Part shown: positions 7,910 to 16,278 of the stretch, piece after piece
Layout of the letters: each line of letters opens with the position of its first letter
How positions within the stretch are numbered: the first letter of the stretch is position 1
DNA from: Bacillus sp. NP157
GTDB lineage: Bacteria; Pseudomonadota; Gammaproteobacteria; Xanthomonadales; Rhodanobacteraceae
Reading direction: 5' to 3'
Length of the DNA stretch: 64,000 nt
Assembly (NCBI GenBank): GCA_018889975.1
Contig: CP076546.1
Coordinates: 682,001-746,000 of the forward strand
Made by a program: the position numbers and the translations under genes
The notes under the pieces: generated by a model
Databases searched by the model: none
Told to the model about the DNA's origin: nothing
What the model saw: the letters and a program-made list of their open reading frames with translations, nothing else

Positions 7910-8889
7910 GCGCTCAACCGAAAGACATCCGCCTGGATGATCGCCACCCGGATGTCGAAGACACCCTGGACACCGTGCGCCGCGGCCTTGCCGCGAAGCC
8001 GAAGAAGCTGCCGTCGCGGCTGTTTTACGACGAGCGCGGTTCCGCGCTGTTCGAGGCCATCTGCGACCAGCCGGAGTACTACCTGACCCGCACCGAGATC
8101 GGGATCATGCGTGACCATGCCGGCGACATCGCCGACGCGCTGGGTCCGGATGTCCGCCTCGTCGAGTACGGCAGCGGCAGCGGCATCAAGACGCGCATGC
8201 TGCTCGAACACCTGCAGACGCCGGTGGCCTACGTGCCGGTGGAGATCTCGCGCACCGCGCTGATGGAAAGCGTCGCCGAACTCGCCACGCGTTTCCCCGA
8301 CGTGCCGATGCAGCCGGTCTGCGCTGACTTCACCCAGCCGCTGCGCCTGCCGGTGTCGTCGCGTTCGCCGCGACGCACCGCGATCTACTTTCCCGGTTCC
8401 ACCATCGGCAATTTCGAAACGAAGGATGCGATCAAGATCCTTCGCCAGATGCGCACCGAGATGAGCGACGGCGGCGCCATCATCGTCGGCGTGGACCTGA
8501 AGAAGGATCCCGCGCAGATCGAAGCTGCGTATAACGATGCCGCAGGCGTGACGCGTGATTTCACCCTGAACATGCTGGTGCGCCTGAATCGCGAAGTCGG
8601 CACGGATTTCGACGTCGATGCCTTCCGCCACCGTGCGCGCTACAACGCGCTGGCGGGTCGTATCGAGACGACGCTGGTCAGCACCAAGCGACAGGAAGTG
8701 CATGTCGGCAACGATGTGTACGGCTTCCGCGAAGACGAAGCGATGCAGGTGGAATACAGCTGCAAGTATTCGCTGGACGACTTCGCGCAGATGGCGGCGA
8801 AAGCCGGCCTGTCGGTCGAGAAGGTCTGGATGGACGCCGACGAGCGCTTCAGCGTGCAATACCTCGTGCGCTCCAACCCCTCAGCCTAA
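7906..8889 (+). CDS. egtD: L-histidine N(alpha)-methyltransferase EgtD
   Basis: A 327-residue SAM-dependent enzyme that trimethylates histidine to hercynine, the substrate of EgtB; the mycobacterial enzyme has about 321 residues. The N-terminal family signature is LPSRLFYDERGSALFEAI, the SAM loop is VEYGSGSGIKT (86-96), and FPGSTIGNF follows later. The ATG lies inside the egtB stop (ATGA), so the pair is coupled. No egtA, egtC or egtE lies beside it. Either the cell uses cysteine directly or other steps are encoded elsewhere. Confidence 0.96.
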   Translation: MSAQPKDIRLDDRHPDVEDTLDTVRRGLAAKPKKLPSRLFYDERGSALFEAICDQPEYYLTRTEIGIMRDHAGDIADALGPDVRLVEYGSGSGIKTRMLLEHLQTPVAYVPVEISRTALMESVAELATRFPDVPMQPVCADFTQPLRLPVSSRSPRRTAIYFPGSTIGNFETKDAIKILRQMRTEMSDGGAIIVGVDLKKDPAQIEAAYNDAAGVTRDFTLNMLVRLNREVGTDFDVDAFRHRARYNALAGRIETTLVSTKRQEVHVGNDVYGFREDEAMQVEYSCKYSLDDFAQMAAKAGLSVEKVWMDADERFSVQYLVRSNPSA

Positions 8890-8900
8890 AAACCGCGACC

Positions 8901-9102
8901 GTAGGAGCGCGCCTGCGCGCGATGGGTGGTGTGGTAATCCCCCATCGTGCGCAGGCGTGTGCATATATGGTTTGGCGCAGGCGCGTACATATATGGTTTG
9001 GCGCAGGCACGTCCGTATACGGTTTGGCGCAGGCGCGTCCGTATACGGTTTTGCGGGTGCAGGGGTGTCGTAACCCCAATCGCGCGCAGGCGCGCTCCTA
9101 CA
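8901..9102. repeat. Inverted pair of GTAG-headed REP palindromes flanking a tandem array
   Basis: A REP copy at 8901-8923 starts GTAGGAGCGCGCCTGCGCGC. The inverted copy is at 9079-9102. Between them lie the 26-bp tandem repeats listed separately and a partly complementary inner stretch. An inverted REP pair is the layout of a BIME. It fills the gap between egtD and the convergent mfd gene and could fold into a long hairpin at the 3' ends of both transcripts. Confidence 0.85.
8949..9052. repeat. Four tandem 26-bp repeats
   Basis: Four head-to-tail copies start at 8949, 8975, 9001 and 9027. Each begins GCGCAGGC, has a centre CGTNCNTATA and ends TGGTTTG or CGGTTTG (last copy TTTT). Copies 1-2 share ATATAT centres and 3-4 share GTATAC centres, so the array probably grew by pair duplication. 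Each unit contains the GCGCAGGCGCG core of the flanking REP, so the array looks REP-derived. No coding sense is apparent. Confidence 0.88.
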
Positions 9103-9105
9103 GGG

Positions 9106-12100
9106 TCAGGTGGGGCGGCGGGCGCCTAGCGCGACCAGCGTCTCCTGCGCCGTCCTGATCCGCTCGGCGCTCCCGGGCAGTTCCATGATCACGCGCAGCT
9201 TGTCCTGCCCGTCCAGCTTGAACACACGCGGCTGTTGCTGGATCAGCTTGATCAGCGCCATTGGATCGATGTCGGGCTTCTCGCGGAAGGTGATGCGGCC
9301 GCCGGCCGGTCCGAAGTCCACCTTGCGGATACCGAGCGGGGTGGCCATCAGCTTCAGCTGGGCCACGGCGAACAGGCACTTGGCCTGGTCGGGCAGCAGG
9401 CCGAAGCGATCGATCATTTCCACCTGGAGTTCGCGCAGGCCGTCGTCGTCGCGTGCGCTGGCGATGCGCTTGTACAGGGTCAGGCGGGTGTGGACATCGG
9501 GCAGGTAATCGTCGGGGATCAGCGCGGGCAGGTGCAGTTCTACCTCGGTCTCGTGTTCGGAGGTGAGGTCGAAGTCCGGGATCTTGCCCGAGCGCAGCGC
9601 GCGCACGGCGCGATCCAGCAGCTCCGTATAGAGCCCGAAGCCGATCTCCTGGATCTGGCCTGACTGTTCTTCGCCGAGCATTTCGCCGGCGCCACGAATC
9701 TCCAGGTCATGGGTCGCGAGGGTGAAGCCCGCGCCCAGTTCTTCCAGCGACGCCAGCGCCTCGAGGCGCTTTTCCGCATCGGCGGTCATGACCTTGCGGT
9801 CGGGCACGATCAGGTAGGCATACGCGCGATGATGCGAGCGGCCCACGCGGCCACGCAGCTGGTGCAACTGCGCGAGGCCGAAGCGGTCCGCGCGATTGAC
9901 CACGATGGTGTTGGCCGTGGGGATGTCGATGCCCGATTCGATGATCGTCGTCGACACGAGCACGTTGAAGCGCTGGCGGTGGAAGTCCGCCATCACCTGC
10001 TCGAGTTCACGCTCGGGCATCTGGCCGTGCGCCACGCGGATGCGCGCTTCCGGGATCAAGTCGCCCAGCTCGCGGGCCTGGCGTTCGATCGATTCCACTT
10101 CGTTGTGCAGGAAGTAGACCTGGCCGCCACGAGCCAGCTCACGCTGGATGGCTTCGCGGATCAGCGCCGGCTGCCAGGACGAGATCAGCGTACGCACCGC
10201 CGTACGGTGCGCAGGCGGGGTCGCGATGATCGACAGGTCGCGCAGGCCGCTCATCGCCATGTTCAGCGTGCGCGGGATGGGCGTGGCGGTGAGCGTGAGC
10301 AGGTCGACCTCGGCGCGCAGCTTCTTCAGCTGTTCCTTCTGGCGCACGCCGAAACGCTGTTCTTCGTCGACGATCACCAGGCCCAGGTTCTTGAAGCGGA
10401 TATCCGGCTGCAACAGCTTGTGCGTGCCGACCATGACATCGACCTGGCCATCGGCCAGTCGCTCCAGTGCGTTGTCGACTTCCTTCTTCGATTTGAAGCG
10501 TGACAGCACCTCGACGCGCACCGGCCAGTCGGCGAAGCGATCGGCGAAGTTACGGTAGTGCTGCTGGGCGAGCAGCGTGGTCGGCACGAGGACGGCGACC
10601 TGCTTGCCGGCCGTCGCGGCGGCGAAGGCGGCACGCAGGGCGACCTCGGTCTTGCCGAAGCCGACGTCGCCGCAGACCACGCGATCCATCGCACGCGGCG
10701 CCGCGAGGTCGACGATCACCGCATCGATGGCGCGCTGCTGGTCGAGCGTTTCCTCGAAGGGGAATGTGGCGGCGAATTCCTCGAGCATCTGCCGGTCGAC
10801 CGGCAAGGCTTCGCCCTGTTTCGCTTCGCGCTGTGCATAGATCGCGAGCAACTCCGCGGCCACGTCGCGGACCTTCTCGGCGGCCTTCTTGCGCGCGCGT
10901 TCCCAGGCGTCGCCACCCAGCGAATGCAGCGGGGCCAGTTCGGGCGCCGTGCCGGTGTAACGGCTGACCAGGCCGAGCTGCGCCACCGGCACGTAGAGCT
11001 TGTCGCCCTTGGCATACTCGATGGTCAGGAACTCGCCGGGCATGTCGCCGACGTCCAGGCTCACCAGGCCCTGGTAGCGGCCCACGCCATGGTCGATGTG
11101 GACGATGGGCGACCCGATCTGCAGCTCGGTCAGGTCCTTGATGATGCTTTCCGGATCGCGCGCGGCACCCGCGCGGCGCCGCCGGTCGGTGCGCACGCGC
11201 TCGCCGAACAGTTCGCGTTCGGTCAACACGGTCAGCGCTGGCTTCGTAAGCGCGAAGCCCTGTTCGAGCGAGGCGACGGTGATGGCCAGGGTGTCGTCGC
11301 TGGCGAGGAAGGCCTTCCAGTTGTCGACGTTGACCGGCTTCATGCCGGCACCGGCGAGCTGTTCGATCAGGGCCTCGCGGCGTCCGGCCGAATCGGCGGC
11401 GACCAGCGTGCGCCCTGGGTAGTGCGCAAGGAAGTGGCGCATGGCCGTTCCCGGTTCCTCGCCCTTGCGGTTGAGCGGCAGTTCGGGCGCGGGCTGGGTG
11501 CCGAGGTCGACCGCGTGCTCGTGGCCCTTTTCCACCACGTCGACGCGGACCTGCCTGTTGAGCTGTTCGCGCAGGTGTTCGGGCGGAAGATAGATCTCGG
11601 CGGGCGGCAGCACGGGGCGTTCGATGTCGTGCGCGCGCTGGTCGTAGCGGTCGCCGACCTGCTGCCAGAACGCCGCGGCGGATTCGAGCACGCCTTCGCC
11701 AAGGACGAACATGGCGTTGCTGGCGATGTAGTCGAACAGCGTTTCGGTCTTCGCGAAGAACAGCGGCAGGTAGTACTCGATGCCGCCGGGAGTCACGCCT
11801 TCCTTCATGTCCTGGTACAGCGGGCAGCGACGCACGTCGATCGGGAAGCGATCGCGCAAGGCGGTGCGGAAGGCCTTGGCGGCTTCGTCGGTGACCGGGA
11901 ATTCGCGGGCCGGGAGCAGGTCCACGCCTTCGACCTGGTGCTGGGAACGCTGCGTCTCGGTGTCGAACGTGCGGATCGATTCGATCTCGTCGTCGAACAG
12001 TTCGATGCGGTAGGGCTCGCTGGCGCCCATGGCGTAGATGTCGATGAGCGCGCCACGTACGGCGAAGTCGCCCGGTTCGGTGACCTGGGGCACGTTGCGG

Positions 12101-12555
12101 TAGCCGGCCGCTTCGAGGCGTCGCTGTTCGGCGCCGATGTCGAGTTTCTGTCCCTTGCGCAGGACCAGCCCGGAGCCGGTGATGTGCGTGCGCGGGGCGA
12201 TCCGCTGCATGAGGGTGGCGACCGGCACGACGAGCACGCCGCGCTTGACCGTGGGCAGGCGGTAGAGGGTGGCGATGCGTTGGGAGACGACTTCGGGGTG
12301 GGGGCTGAAGACGTCGTAGGGCAGGGTTTCCCAGTCGGGGAAGTGGAGTACCGGGAGTTCGCCGGCGAAGACGGCCAGTTCGCTTTCGAGGTTGTCGGCG
12401 CTGCGGGTGTCGCGCGCGACGACGACGAGGAGGCCGTCGTGTGCCCGGGCGGCTTCGGCGACTTCGAGGGCCCAGGCGGAGCCGTGGGGCGTGGCCCAGT
12501 AGCGGCGGGTCTTGGCGTTGGCGGGAAGCGGCGGGCTGGGGAGCACTACGGGCAT
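9106..12555 (-). CDS. mfd: Transcription-repair coupling factor Mfd
   Basis: A 1149-residue ATP-driven DNA translocase that removes stalled RNA polymerase and recruits UvrA; E. coli Mfd has 1148 residues. The N-terminal UvrB-homology region lies in about the first 350 residues. An RNA-polymerase-interaction domain follows near 480-560. The RecG-like helicase core has Walker A GDVGFGKTE (about 627-635) and the DEEQRFG box (about 729). A C-terminal TRCF domain (YKRIASARDDDGLRELQVEMIDRFG) completes it. It is intact and monocistronic, with its 3' end close to the REP array downstream of egtD. Confidence 0.97.
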   Translation of the reverse strand: MPVVLPSPPLPANAKTRRYWATPHGSAWALEVAEAARAHDGLLVVVARDTRSADNLESELAVFAGELPVLHFPDWETLPYDVFSPHPEVVSQRIATLYRLPTVKRGVLVVPVATLMQRIAPRTHITGSGLVLRKGQKLDIGAEQRRLEAAGYRNVPQVTEPGDFAVRGALIDIYAMGASEPYRIELFDDEIESIRTFDTETQRSQHQVEGVDLLPAREFPVTDEAAKAFRTALRDRFPIDVRRCPLYQDMKEGVTPGGIEYYLPLFFAKTETLFDYIASNAMFVLGEGVLESAAAFWQQVGDRYDQRAHDIERPVLPPAEIYLPPEHLREQLNRQVRVDVVEKGHEHAVDLGTQPAPELPLNRKGEEPGTAMRHFLAHYPGRTLVAADSAGRREALIEQLAGAGMKPVNVDNWKAFLASDDTLAITVASLEQGFALTKPALTVLTERELFGERVRTDRRRRAGAARDPESIIKDLTELQIGSPIVHIDHGVGRYQGLVSLDVGDMPGEFLTIEYAKGDKLYVPVAQLGLVSRYTGTAPELAPLHSLGGDAWERARKKAAEKVRDVAAELLAIYAQREAKQGEALPVDRQMLEEFAATFPFEETLDQQRAIDAVIVDLAAPRAMDRVVCGDVGFGKTEVALRAAFAAATAGKQVAVLVPTTLLAQQHYRNFADRFADWPVRVEVLSRFKSKKEVDNALERLADGQVDVMVGTHKLLQPDIRFKNLGLVIVDEEQRFGVRQKEQLKKLRAEVDLLTLTATPIPRTLNMAMSGLRDLSIIATPPAHRTAVRTLISSWQPALIREAIQRELARGGQVYFLHNEVESIERQARELGDLIPEARIRVAHGQMPERELEQVMADFHRQRFNVLVSTTIIESGIDIPTANTIVVNRADRFGLAQLHQLRGRVGRSHHRAYAYLIVPDRKVMTADAEKRLEALASLEELGAGFTLATHDLEIRGAGEMLGEEQSGQIQEIGFGLYTELLDRAVRALRSGKIPDFDLTSEHETEVELHLPALIPDDYLPDVHTRLTLYKRIASARDDDGLRELQVEMIDRFGLLPDQAKCLFAVAQLKLMATPLGIRKVDFGPAGGRITFREKPDIDPMALIKLIQQQPRVFKLDGQDKLRVIMELPGSAERIRTAQETLVALGARRPT

Positions 12556-12655
12556 CGGTCTGACGGAGCCTAAGGGCGGGTGAGCCGCCTATTGTACAAC
12601 CGGCACGTATGCACCCTGTCCCCGGCCTCTGCGCGGCGCTCGGGCGTGGTCGCAG

Positions 12656-12799
12656 GACAGCCCTCGGTGCCTACCCTCGCTGCTCAGACAGGTCCTCCGC
12701 GCTCGATAAGGTTGGCCGCAGCCGCGGCCCATGTACCTATCGGCCTACGGCCGCTCGCTTGTGCGGAACTCGCCTCGAGGGTAGGCACCGAGGGCTCTC
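12656..12799. repeat. Long inverted repeat (24-bp arms, one mismatch)
   Basis: CCCTCGGTGCCTACCCTCG at 12661-12679 is exactly complementary to 12776-12794. Allowing one mismatch the arms extend to 12656-12679 and 12776-12799. About 96 bp separate them, and that spacer is partly self-complementary (TCCGC, GGCCGC and similar). It may be a dispersed intergenic element or encode a structured RNA. No T tract follows on either strand, so it is not a standard terminator. Confidence 0.8.
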
Positions 12800-12866
12800 T
12801 TCATCACTGGGGCAAGCTGGGTGGGACAGCCGTGGCACCGGCATTCCCCACGCACCGGCGGCTCGT

Positions 12867-12888
12867 GTAGGAGCGCGCCTGCGCGCGA
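12867..12888 (+). repeat. REP palindrome, single copy
   Basis: One copy of the GTAG-headed REP (GTAGGAGCGCGCCTGCGCGC plus two bases), identical in its core to the copies at 8901, 15390 and 57563. It stands alone between the long inverted repeat and the end of the CDF gene. Confidence 0.88.
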
Positions 12889-12959
12889 ATCGAAAACATG
12901 GCGGCGCAGCCGCAGCTTGGGCGCACGGGGCGCCCGATCACGTTACAGCCCTGGTGCGA

Positions 12960-13868
12960 TCAATCGGTGTAATCAGGTTCGAAGAAGCTCCAGCGCACGT
13001 CTTTGAAGTGGGCTTTGAAATCGGCTTCGACGATGTTGATTGCTTCGATCATGGCGCGGGGGGTGGGGGTGGCGGCCATCCTGGCTTTGGTCGCGACCAT
13101 GACGTCGGTGCCCATTTGCAGGGTGAGCAGGTTGTAGACCTGGTCGATTTCCGGGCGTGCCTCGAGGAAGGCGACCATTTCGGCGCGGCGTTTGGGTTCG
13201 ACGCCCTGGCCGATGAGGAGTGCCTTGACTTCGCGGGCGACGGCGACGGCGACGACGATCAGCAGTACGCCGATGCAGATGGTGCCGATGGCGTCGAAGA
13301 CCAGGTTGCCGGTGAGCATGGTCAGGCCGACGGCGAGCAGGGCGAGGCACAGGCCGACCAGGGCGGCGAGGTCTTCGCCGAAGATCACCAGCAGTTCGCT
13401 GGCGCGGGTTTCGCGGAACCAGGTCCACAGCGGCTGGTCGCCGCGGGCTTTGTTTACTTCCTGCATGCAGCCGTGCATCGACACGCCTTCGGTGACGATG
13501 GAGAACGCCAGCACGCCGACGGCGAGCCATGGCCAGCTCAAAGGCTCGGGGTGGGTGAGTTTGTGGATGCCTTCGTACATTGAAAACATGCCGCCCACGC
13601 TGAACAGCAGGATGGCGACGAGGAAGGACCAGAAGTACAGCGCGCGGCCCCAGCCCAGGGGGTAATCCGGGGATGGCGGGCGCTTGGCCTGCTTCATGCC
13701 GAGCAGCAGCAGGCCCTGGTTGCCGCAGTCGGCGAGCGAATGGACCGCTTCGGCCAGCATCGCGCCGGAGCCGGTGAAGATCGCCGCGACCAGCTTGGCG
13801 ACGAAGATCGCGAAATTGGCGCCGAGGGCGAGGAAAATGGCGCGTTTGGAGTCCGCGTGACCTGACAT
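12960..13868 (-). CDS. Cation diffusion facilitator transporter (ZnT9-like branch)
   Basis: A 302-residue inner-membrane divalent cation/proton antiporter. About six hydrophobic segments are visible. TM2 carries the HxxxD metal motif in HSLADCGNQ (His43, Asp47) and a later segment begins with GEDLAALVG. A C-terminal cytoplasmic domain of about 80 residues (EVKALLIGQGVEPKRRAEM, then QVYNLLTLQMGTDVMVATKA) is the usual regulatory fold. The HSLADCGNQ form resembles the SLC30A9-like branch more than FieF. The metal is not settled; zinc is most likely. It is transcribed alone, 33 bp upstream of the next minus-strand gene's end. Confidence 0.88.
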   Translation of the reverse strand: MSGHADSKRAIFLALGANFAIFVAKLVAAIFTGSGAMLAEAVHSLADCGNQGLLLLGMKQAKRPPSPDYPLGWGRALYFWSFLVAILLFSVGGMFSMYEGIHKLTHPEPLSWPWLAVGVLAFSIVTEGVSMHGCMQEVNKARGDQPLWTWFRETRASELLVIFGEDLAALVGLCLALLAVGLTMLTGNLVFDAIGTICIGVLLIVVAVAVAREVKALLIGQGVEPKRRAEMVAFLEARPEIDQVYNLLTLQMGTDVMVATKARMAATPTPRAMIEAINIVEADFKAHFKDVRWSFFEPDYTD

Positions 13869-13901
13869 GTGTGTCCCTACGCCCGATGGAATCGCAAGAT
13901 C

Positions 13902-14408
13902 TTAGCGGATGACGCCGACGCCCAGGCCAAAACTGATGTTCGGATGCCCGCCCTGCATCTCCTTCGCGGTCCACACGTGCGACTGGTTCACCGACACGAG
14001 CGGGAAGGTGTAGGTGGCCTGGCCGACATTGCCCGTGCGGGTGCCGTTGAGGCGGCCGGAGACGGTGACCAGCGATCCGGCGGGGAAGTCGAGGCTTTCG
14101 ACGTAGCCGGGCATGGCGGCGATGAAGCGGCCGTTGCCGGTGTCGTCGGCCTTCGGCCGCTGCGAGCTGTCCAGCGGGTAGGCCAGCACTTCCACTTCGC
14201 TGTGGTCGGCGAAGTTACGCACCTGGACGATACGGCCACCCCAGATCACGTCCGAGGAGCCGTAGCGTTCCGGCTCACGCGCGACCTGGGCGGGCGGCAC
14301 GGCGAGGTTGTTCGCCGTGGGCTTGTAGATGGGCGACGGTGCGCAGCCGGCGAGGGCGAGGGTCAGGAGGGCGGCGGGGGCGGCGAGACGGGTGATTGAC
14401 TGGCGCAT
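13902..14408 (-). CDS. Slp family outer-membrane lipoprotein
   Basis: A 168-residue lipoprotein with a lipobox ending LALAGC (Cys22); the residue after Cys is Ala, which fits export to the outer membrane. The body matches Slp (starvation- or stationary-phase-inducible lipoprotein): VWGGRIVQVRNFADHSEVEVLAYPLDSSQRP, PGYVESLDFPAGSLVTVSGRLNG, TYTFPLVSVNQSHVW. The function is structural or unknown; relatives are induced in stationary phase. It lies between rlmJ and the CDF gene on the same strand with short gaps, so co-transcription is possible but not obvious. Confidence 0.9.
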   Translation of the reverse strand: MRQSITRLAAPAALLTLALAGCAPSPIYKPTANNLAVPPAQVAREPERYGSSDVIWGGRIVQVRNFADHSEVEVLAYPLDSSQRPKADDTGNGRFIAAMPGYVESLDFPAGSLVTVSGRLNGTRTGNVGQATYTFPLVSVNQSHVWTAKEMQGGHPNISFGLGVGVIR

Positions 14409-14436
14409 GGGTCGACTCCTGGCGTGTAGCGTGACT

Positions 14437-15342
14437 TTATCGCCTTGGTAGCGAACGCGGTGGATGCGCGATGTGTAGGGCAGCCGGATCCTTGCCTTCC
14501 TCGACCAGCCAGGTCAGCCGGTATTCGGCTTCGCCCGGCTCACCCAGTAGTTTGGGCAGGGCCTTCAGGCCGTCGCGCAGGGCGTCATCCAGCTTCCACG
14601 GCGCGTTGACGATGACCATTCCGCTGCCGTTGAGGCGTAGCGGGGAGTCGTCCTTGTGCAGCAGCAGTTCGGCGGCGAGCACGCGCTTGGCGCCACTCTT
14701 CACCGACAGCCAGCGGTGGAATGGCTGCACGTGGCTGCGTAGCTTGATCGGGTACCACACGGCGAAGATGCCGGTGGGCCACTTTTCCATGGCCGCCTTG
14801 AGTGCTTTCTCAATGACGCGGAATTCGTTGTCCTGCTGTTCGAACGGCGGGTCGATCAGCACCAGCCCGCGCTTTTCCTTCGGCGGCACGAGGGCGCCGA
14901 GCGCTTCGTAACCGTCGCGGTGGTGCACATGCACGCGCTTGTCGTTGTGGAACAGCTGGCGCAGTTCGCCGGCTTCCTGCGCCTGCAGTTCACACAGCTG
15001 GGCCGAATCGTTCTCGCGCATCTGGTGGGCGGCGAACCACGGCGAGCCCGGGTAGAAACGGAAGGTGTCGTCGCCTTCGTTGCAGGCACGCACGGCCTCC
15101 AGCCACTTCCAGGCCAGCGGAGGCAGGCCGGTGGCGGTTTTCAGCGCGCTGACGCCGTCGTCTGCCTCGCCGGTCTTGCGGGCTTCGCGGCTACGCAGGT
15201 CGTAGCGGCCGCTTCCGGCGTGCGTCTCGATGTAGCAGAACGGTGTCGGCTTCTGCTTCATCGAGTCGATCAGGGCCACGAGCACCATGTGCTTCATGAC
15301 ATCGGCAAAGTTGCCGGCGTGGTATGCGTGGCGATAGTTCAT
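14437..15342 (-). CDS. rlmJ: 23S rRNA (adenine2030-N6)-methyltransferase RlmJ
   Basis: A 301-residue SAM-dependent methyltransferase for A2030 of 23S rRNA; E. coli RlmJ has 280 residues. It begins MNYRHAYHAGNFADVMKH, an almost invariant family signature, followed by YIETHAGSGRYDL (SAM-binding loop) and VLIDPPFEQQDNEF (DPPY-type catalytic motif IV). The C-terminal GSGMVIVNAPWKLD is also typical. The extra length is at the C-terminus. The upstream gap holds three REP copies. Confidence 0.96.
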   Translation of the reverse strand: MNYRHAYHAGNFADVMKHMVLVALIDSMKQKPTPFCYIETHAGSGRYDLRSREARKTGEADDGVSALKTATGLPPLAWKWLEAVRACNEGDDTFRFYPGSPWFAAHQMRENDSAQLCELQAQEAGELRQLFHNDKRVHVHHRDGYEALGALVPPKEKRGLVLIDPPFEQQDNEFRVIEKALKAAMEKWPTGIFAVWYPIKLRSHVQPFHRWLSVKSGAKRVLAAELLLHKDDSPLRLNGSGMVIVNAPWKLDDALRDGLKALPKLLGEPGEAEYRLTWLVEEGKDPAALHIAHPPRSLPRR

Positions 15343-15389
15343 CAGCGCAGTATAGCCGGTGCAGCCCGGCGGCCCGTTCAGAACCGCGT

Positions 15390-15493
15390 GTAGGAGCGCG
15401 CCTGCGCGCGATGGGGGCCAGAAGCCAGCTAGGAGCGCGCCTGCGCGATGGAGGCCAGAAGCCAGCCTGGGTCGCGCGCAGGCGCGCTCCTAC
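15390..15493. repeat. Cluster of three REP palindromes with a duplicated spacer
   Basis: REP copies lie at 15390-15411 (plus), 15429-15448 (plus, shortened by two bases at its 3' end) and 15472-15493 (inverted). After each of the first two copies comes GATGG(G/A)GGCCAGAAGCCAGC, so REP plus spacer is duplicated in tandem. The group lies between the divergent-end rlmJ promoter and the 3' end of the oxidoreductase gene. Confidence 0.87.
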
Positions 15494-15496
15494 ACC

Positions 15497-16129
15497 TCAA
15501 TACGCCAGCGTAATCCGCTTGCGGGCGGCATCGCCCTTCTCGATGCGGTCGAGCAGGCCGATGGCGTAGTCGGCCTGGGAGATGTGGCTGTTGCCCTGGG
15601 CATCGACCAGCAGCTGGTCGCCGCCGACGCGATAGGTACCGGTGCGCTCGCCCGGGGCGATCATCGCGGCGGGGCTGATGAAGGTCCAGTCGATGTCGGC
15701 CTTGCTGTTCCGGAACACGTCCAGCGCCCTGACCATGCCCATGGCCGAGTCTTTCCACTCGGCGGGGAAGTGCGGGTCGTCGATGACGCGGACGCCCGGC
15801 GCCACTTCCAGCGAGCCGGCGCCGCCGACCCAGGCAAAACGGCGCACGCCGGCCTTCGACAGGGTGTCCAGCAGCACTTCGGCCTGCTTCGGCACGTTGT
15901 CCGGGTTGGGATCGTTGACGCTGGCGACCGCGGCATCCTGGCCGGCGAGGGCGGCGACGTAGGTCGACGGCGTGAGCAGGTCGCCCTTGGTGACGGTCAG
16001 CTGCGGGTGGGTCACGCCGAGCTTCGCCGGGTCGCGAACGATGGCGGTGACGTGGTGGCCACGGGCGAGGGCCTCGTCGAGGATGACCTTGCCGATATTG
16101 CCGGTGGCGCCGAACAGGACGATTTTCAT
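15497..16129 (-). CDS. NAD(P)-binding oxidoreductase, NmrA/atypical-SDR type
   Basis: A 210-residue Rossmann-fold protein beginning MKIVLFGATGNIGKVILDEAL, with the GATGNIG dinucleotide loop near residue 7. There is no YxxxK pair, and the active-site stretch WTFISPAAMIAPGERTGTYRVGG is typical of NAD(P)H-binding reductases of the YwnB/HSCARG-like group. The start at 16129 is chosen because the longer frame adds a basic segment with no family similarity. It is divergent from a LysR gene 149 bp away with a candidate operator between them. It probably acts in redox or electrophile response; the substrate is unknown. Confidence 0.85.
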   Translation of the reverse strand: MKIVLFGATGNIGKVILDEALARGHHVTAIVRDPAKLGVTHPQLTVTKGDLLTPSTYVAALAGQDAAVASVNDPNPDNVPKQAEVLLDTLSKAGVRRFAWVGGAGSLEVAPGVRVIDDPHFPAEWKDSAMGMVRALDVFRNSKADIDWTFISPAAMIAPGERTGTYRVGGDQLLVDAQGNSHISQADYAIGLLDRIEKGDAARKRITLAY

Positions 16130-16217
16130 GCGGGATCCCAGGGGGTGAGGGCAACGAGGTGATGGCGGGCAGGATGCGCCATGGATCGTTGCGTGGGAAT
16201 GGACTTTTCGGCGATTC

Positions 16218-16240
16218 ATTGTGTAGTTTAGGTTTACAAT
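16218..16240. promoter_or_regulatory. Candidate LysR operator between divergent genes
   Basis: ATTGT (16218-16222) and ACAAT (16236-16240) form an inverted repeat with a 13-bp A/T-rich centre, giving the T-N11-A layout of LysR boxes. It sits in the only AT-rich part of the gap between the oxidoreductase gene (starts 16129) and the LysR gene (starts 16279). Assignment is by position and symmetry. Confidence 0.5.
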
Positions 16241-16278
16241 CGCTGGCAAGCTATCCGAAGCCAGGGCGAGGTGACCGC

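Larger units (their letters stand above)
12556..12959. other. 404-bp intergenic region between mfd and the CDF gene
   Basis: I see no credible gene here; open frames lack family signals and ribosome sites. It holds the inverted-repeat element at 12656-12799, a single REP copy at 12867-12888, and the presumed mfd promoter at its left end. Confidence 0.7.

Noticed and set aside
8949-9052. CRISPR array
   Set aside because: The 26-bp units are directly adjacent with no unique spacers, and no cas gene is nearby.
10558-12573. A 671-codon open frame antisense to mfd
   Set aside because: Same reason: shadow of Mfd, which is fully supported by motifs and length.
12609-13583. A 324-codon plus-strand frame across the intergenic gap into the CDF gene
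   Set aside because: It crosses the inverted repeat and REP and then mirrors the CDF transporter; acidic low-complexity product, no ribosome site.
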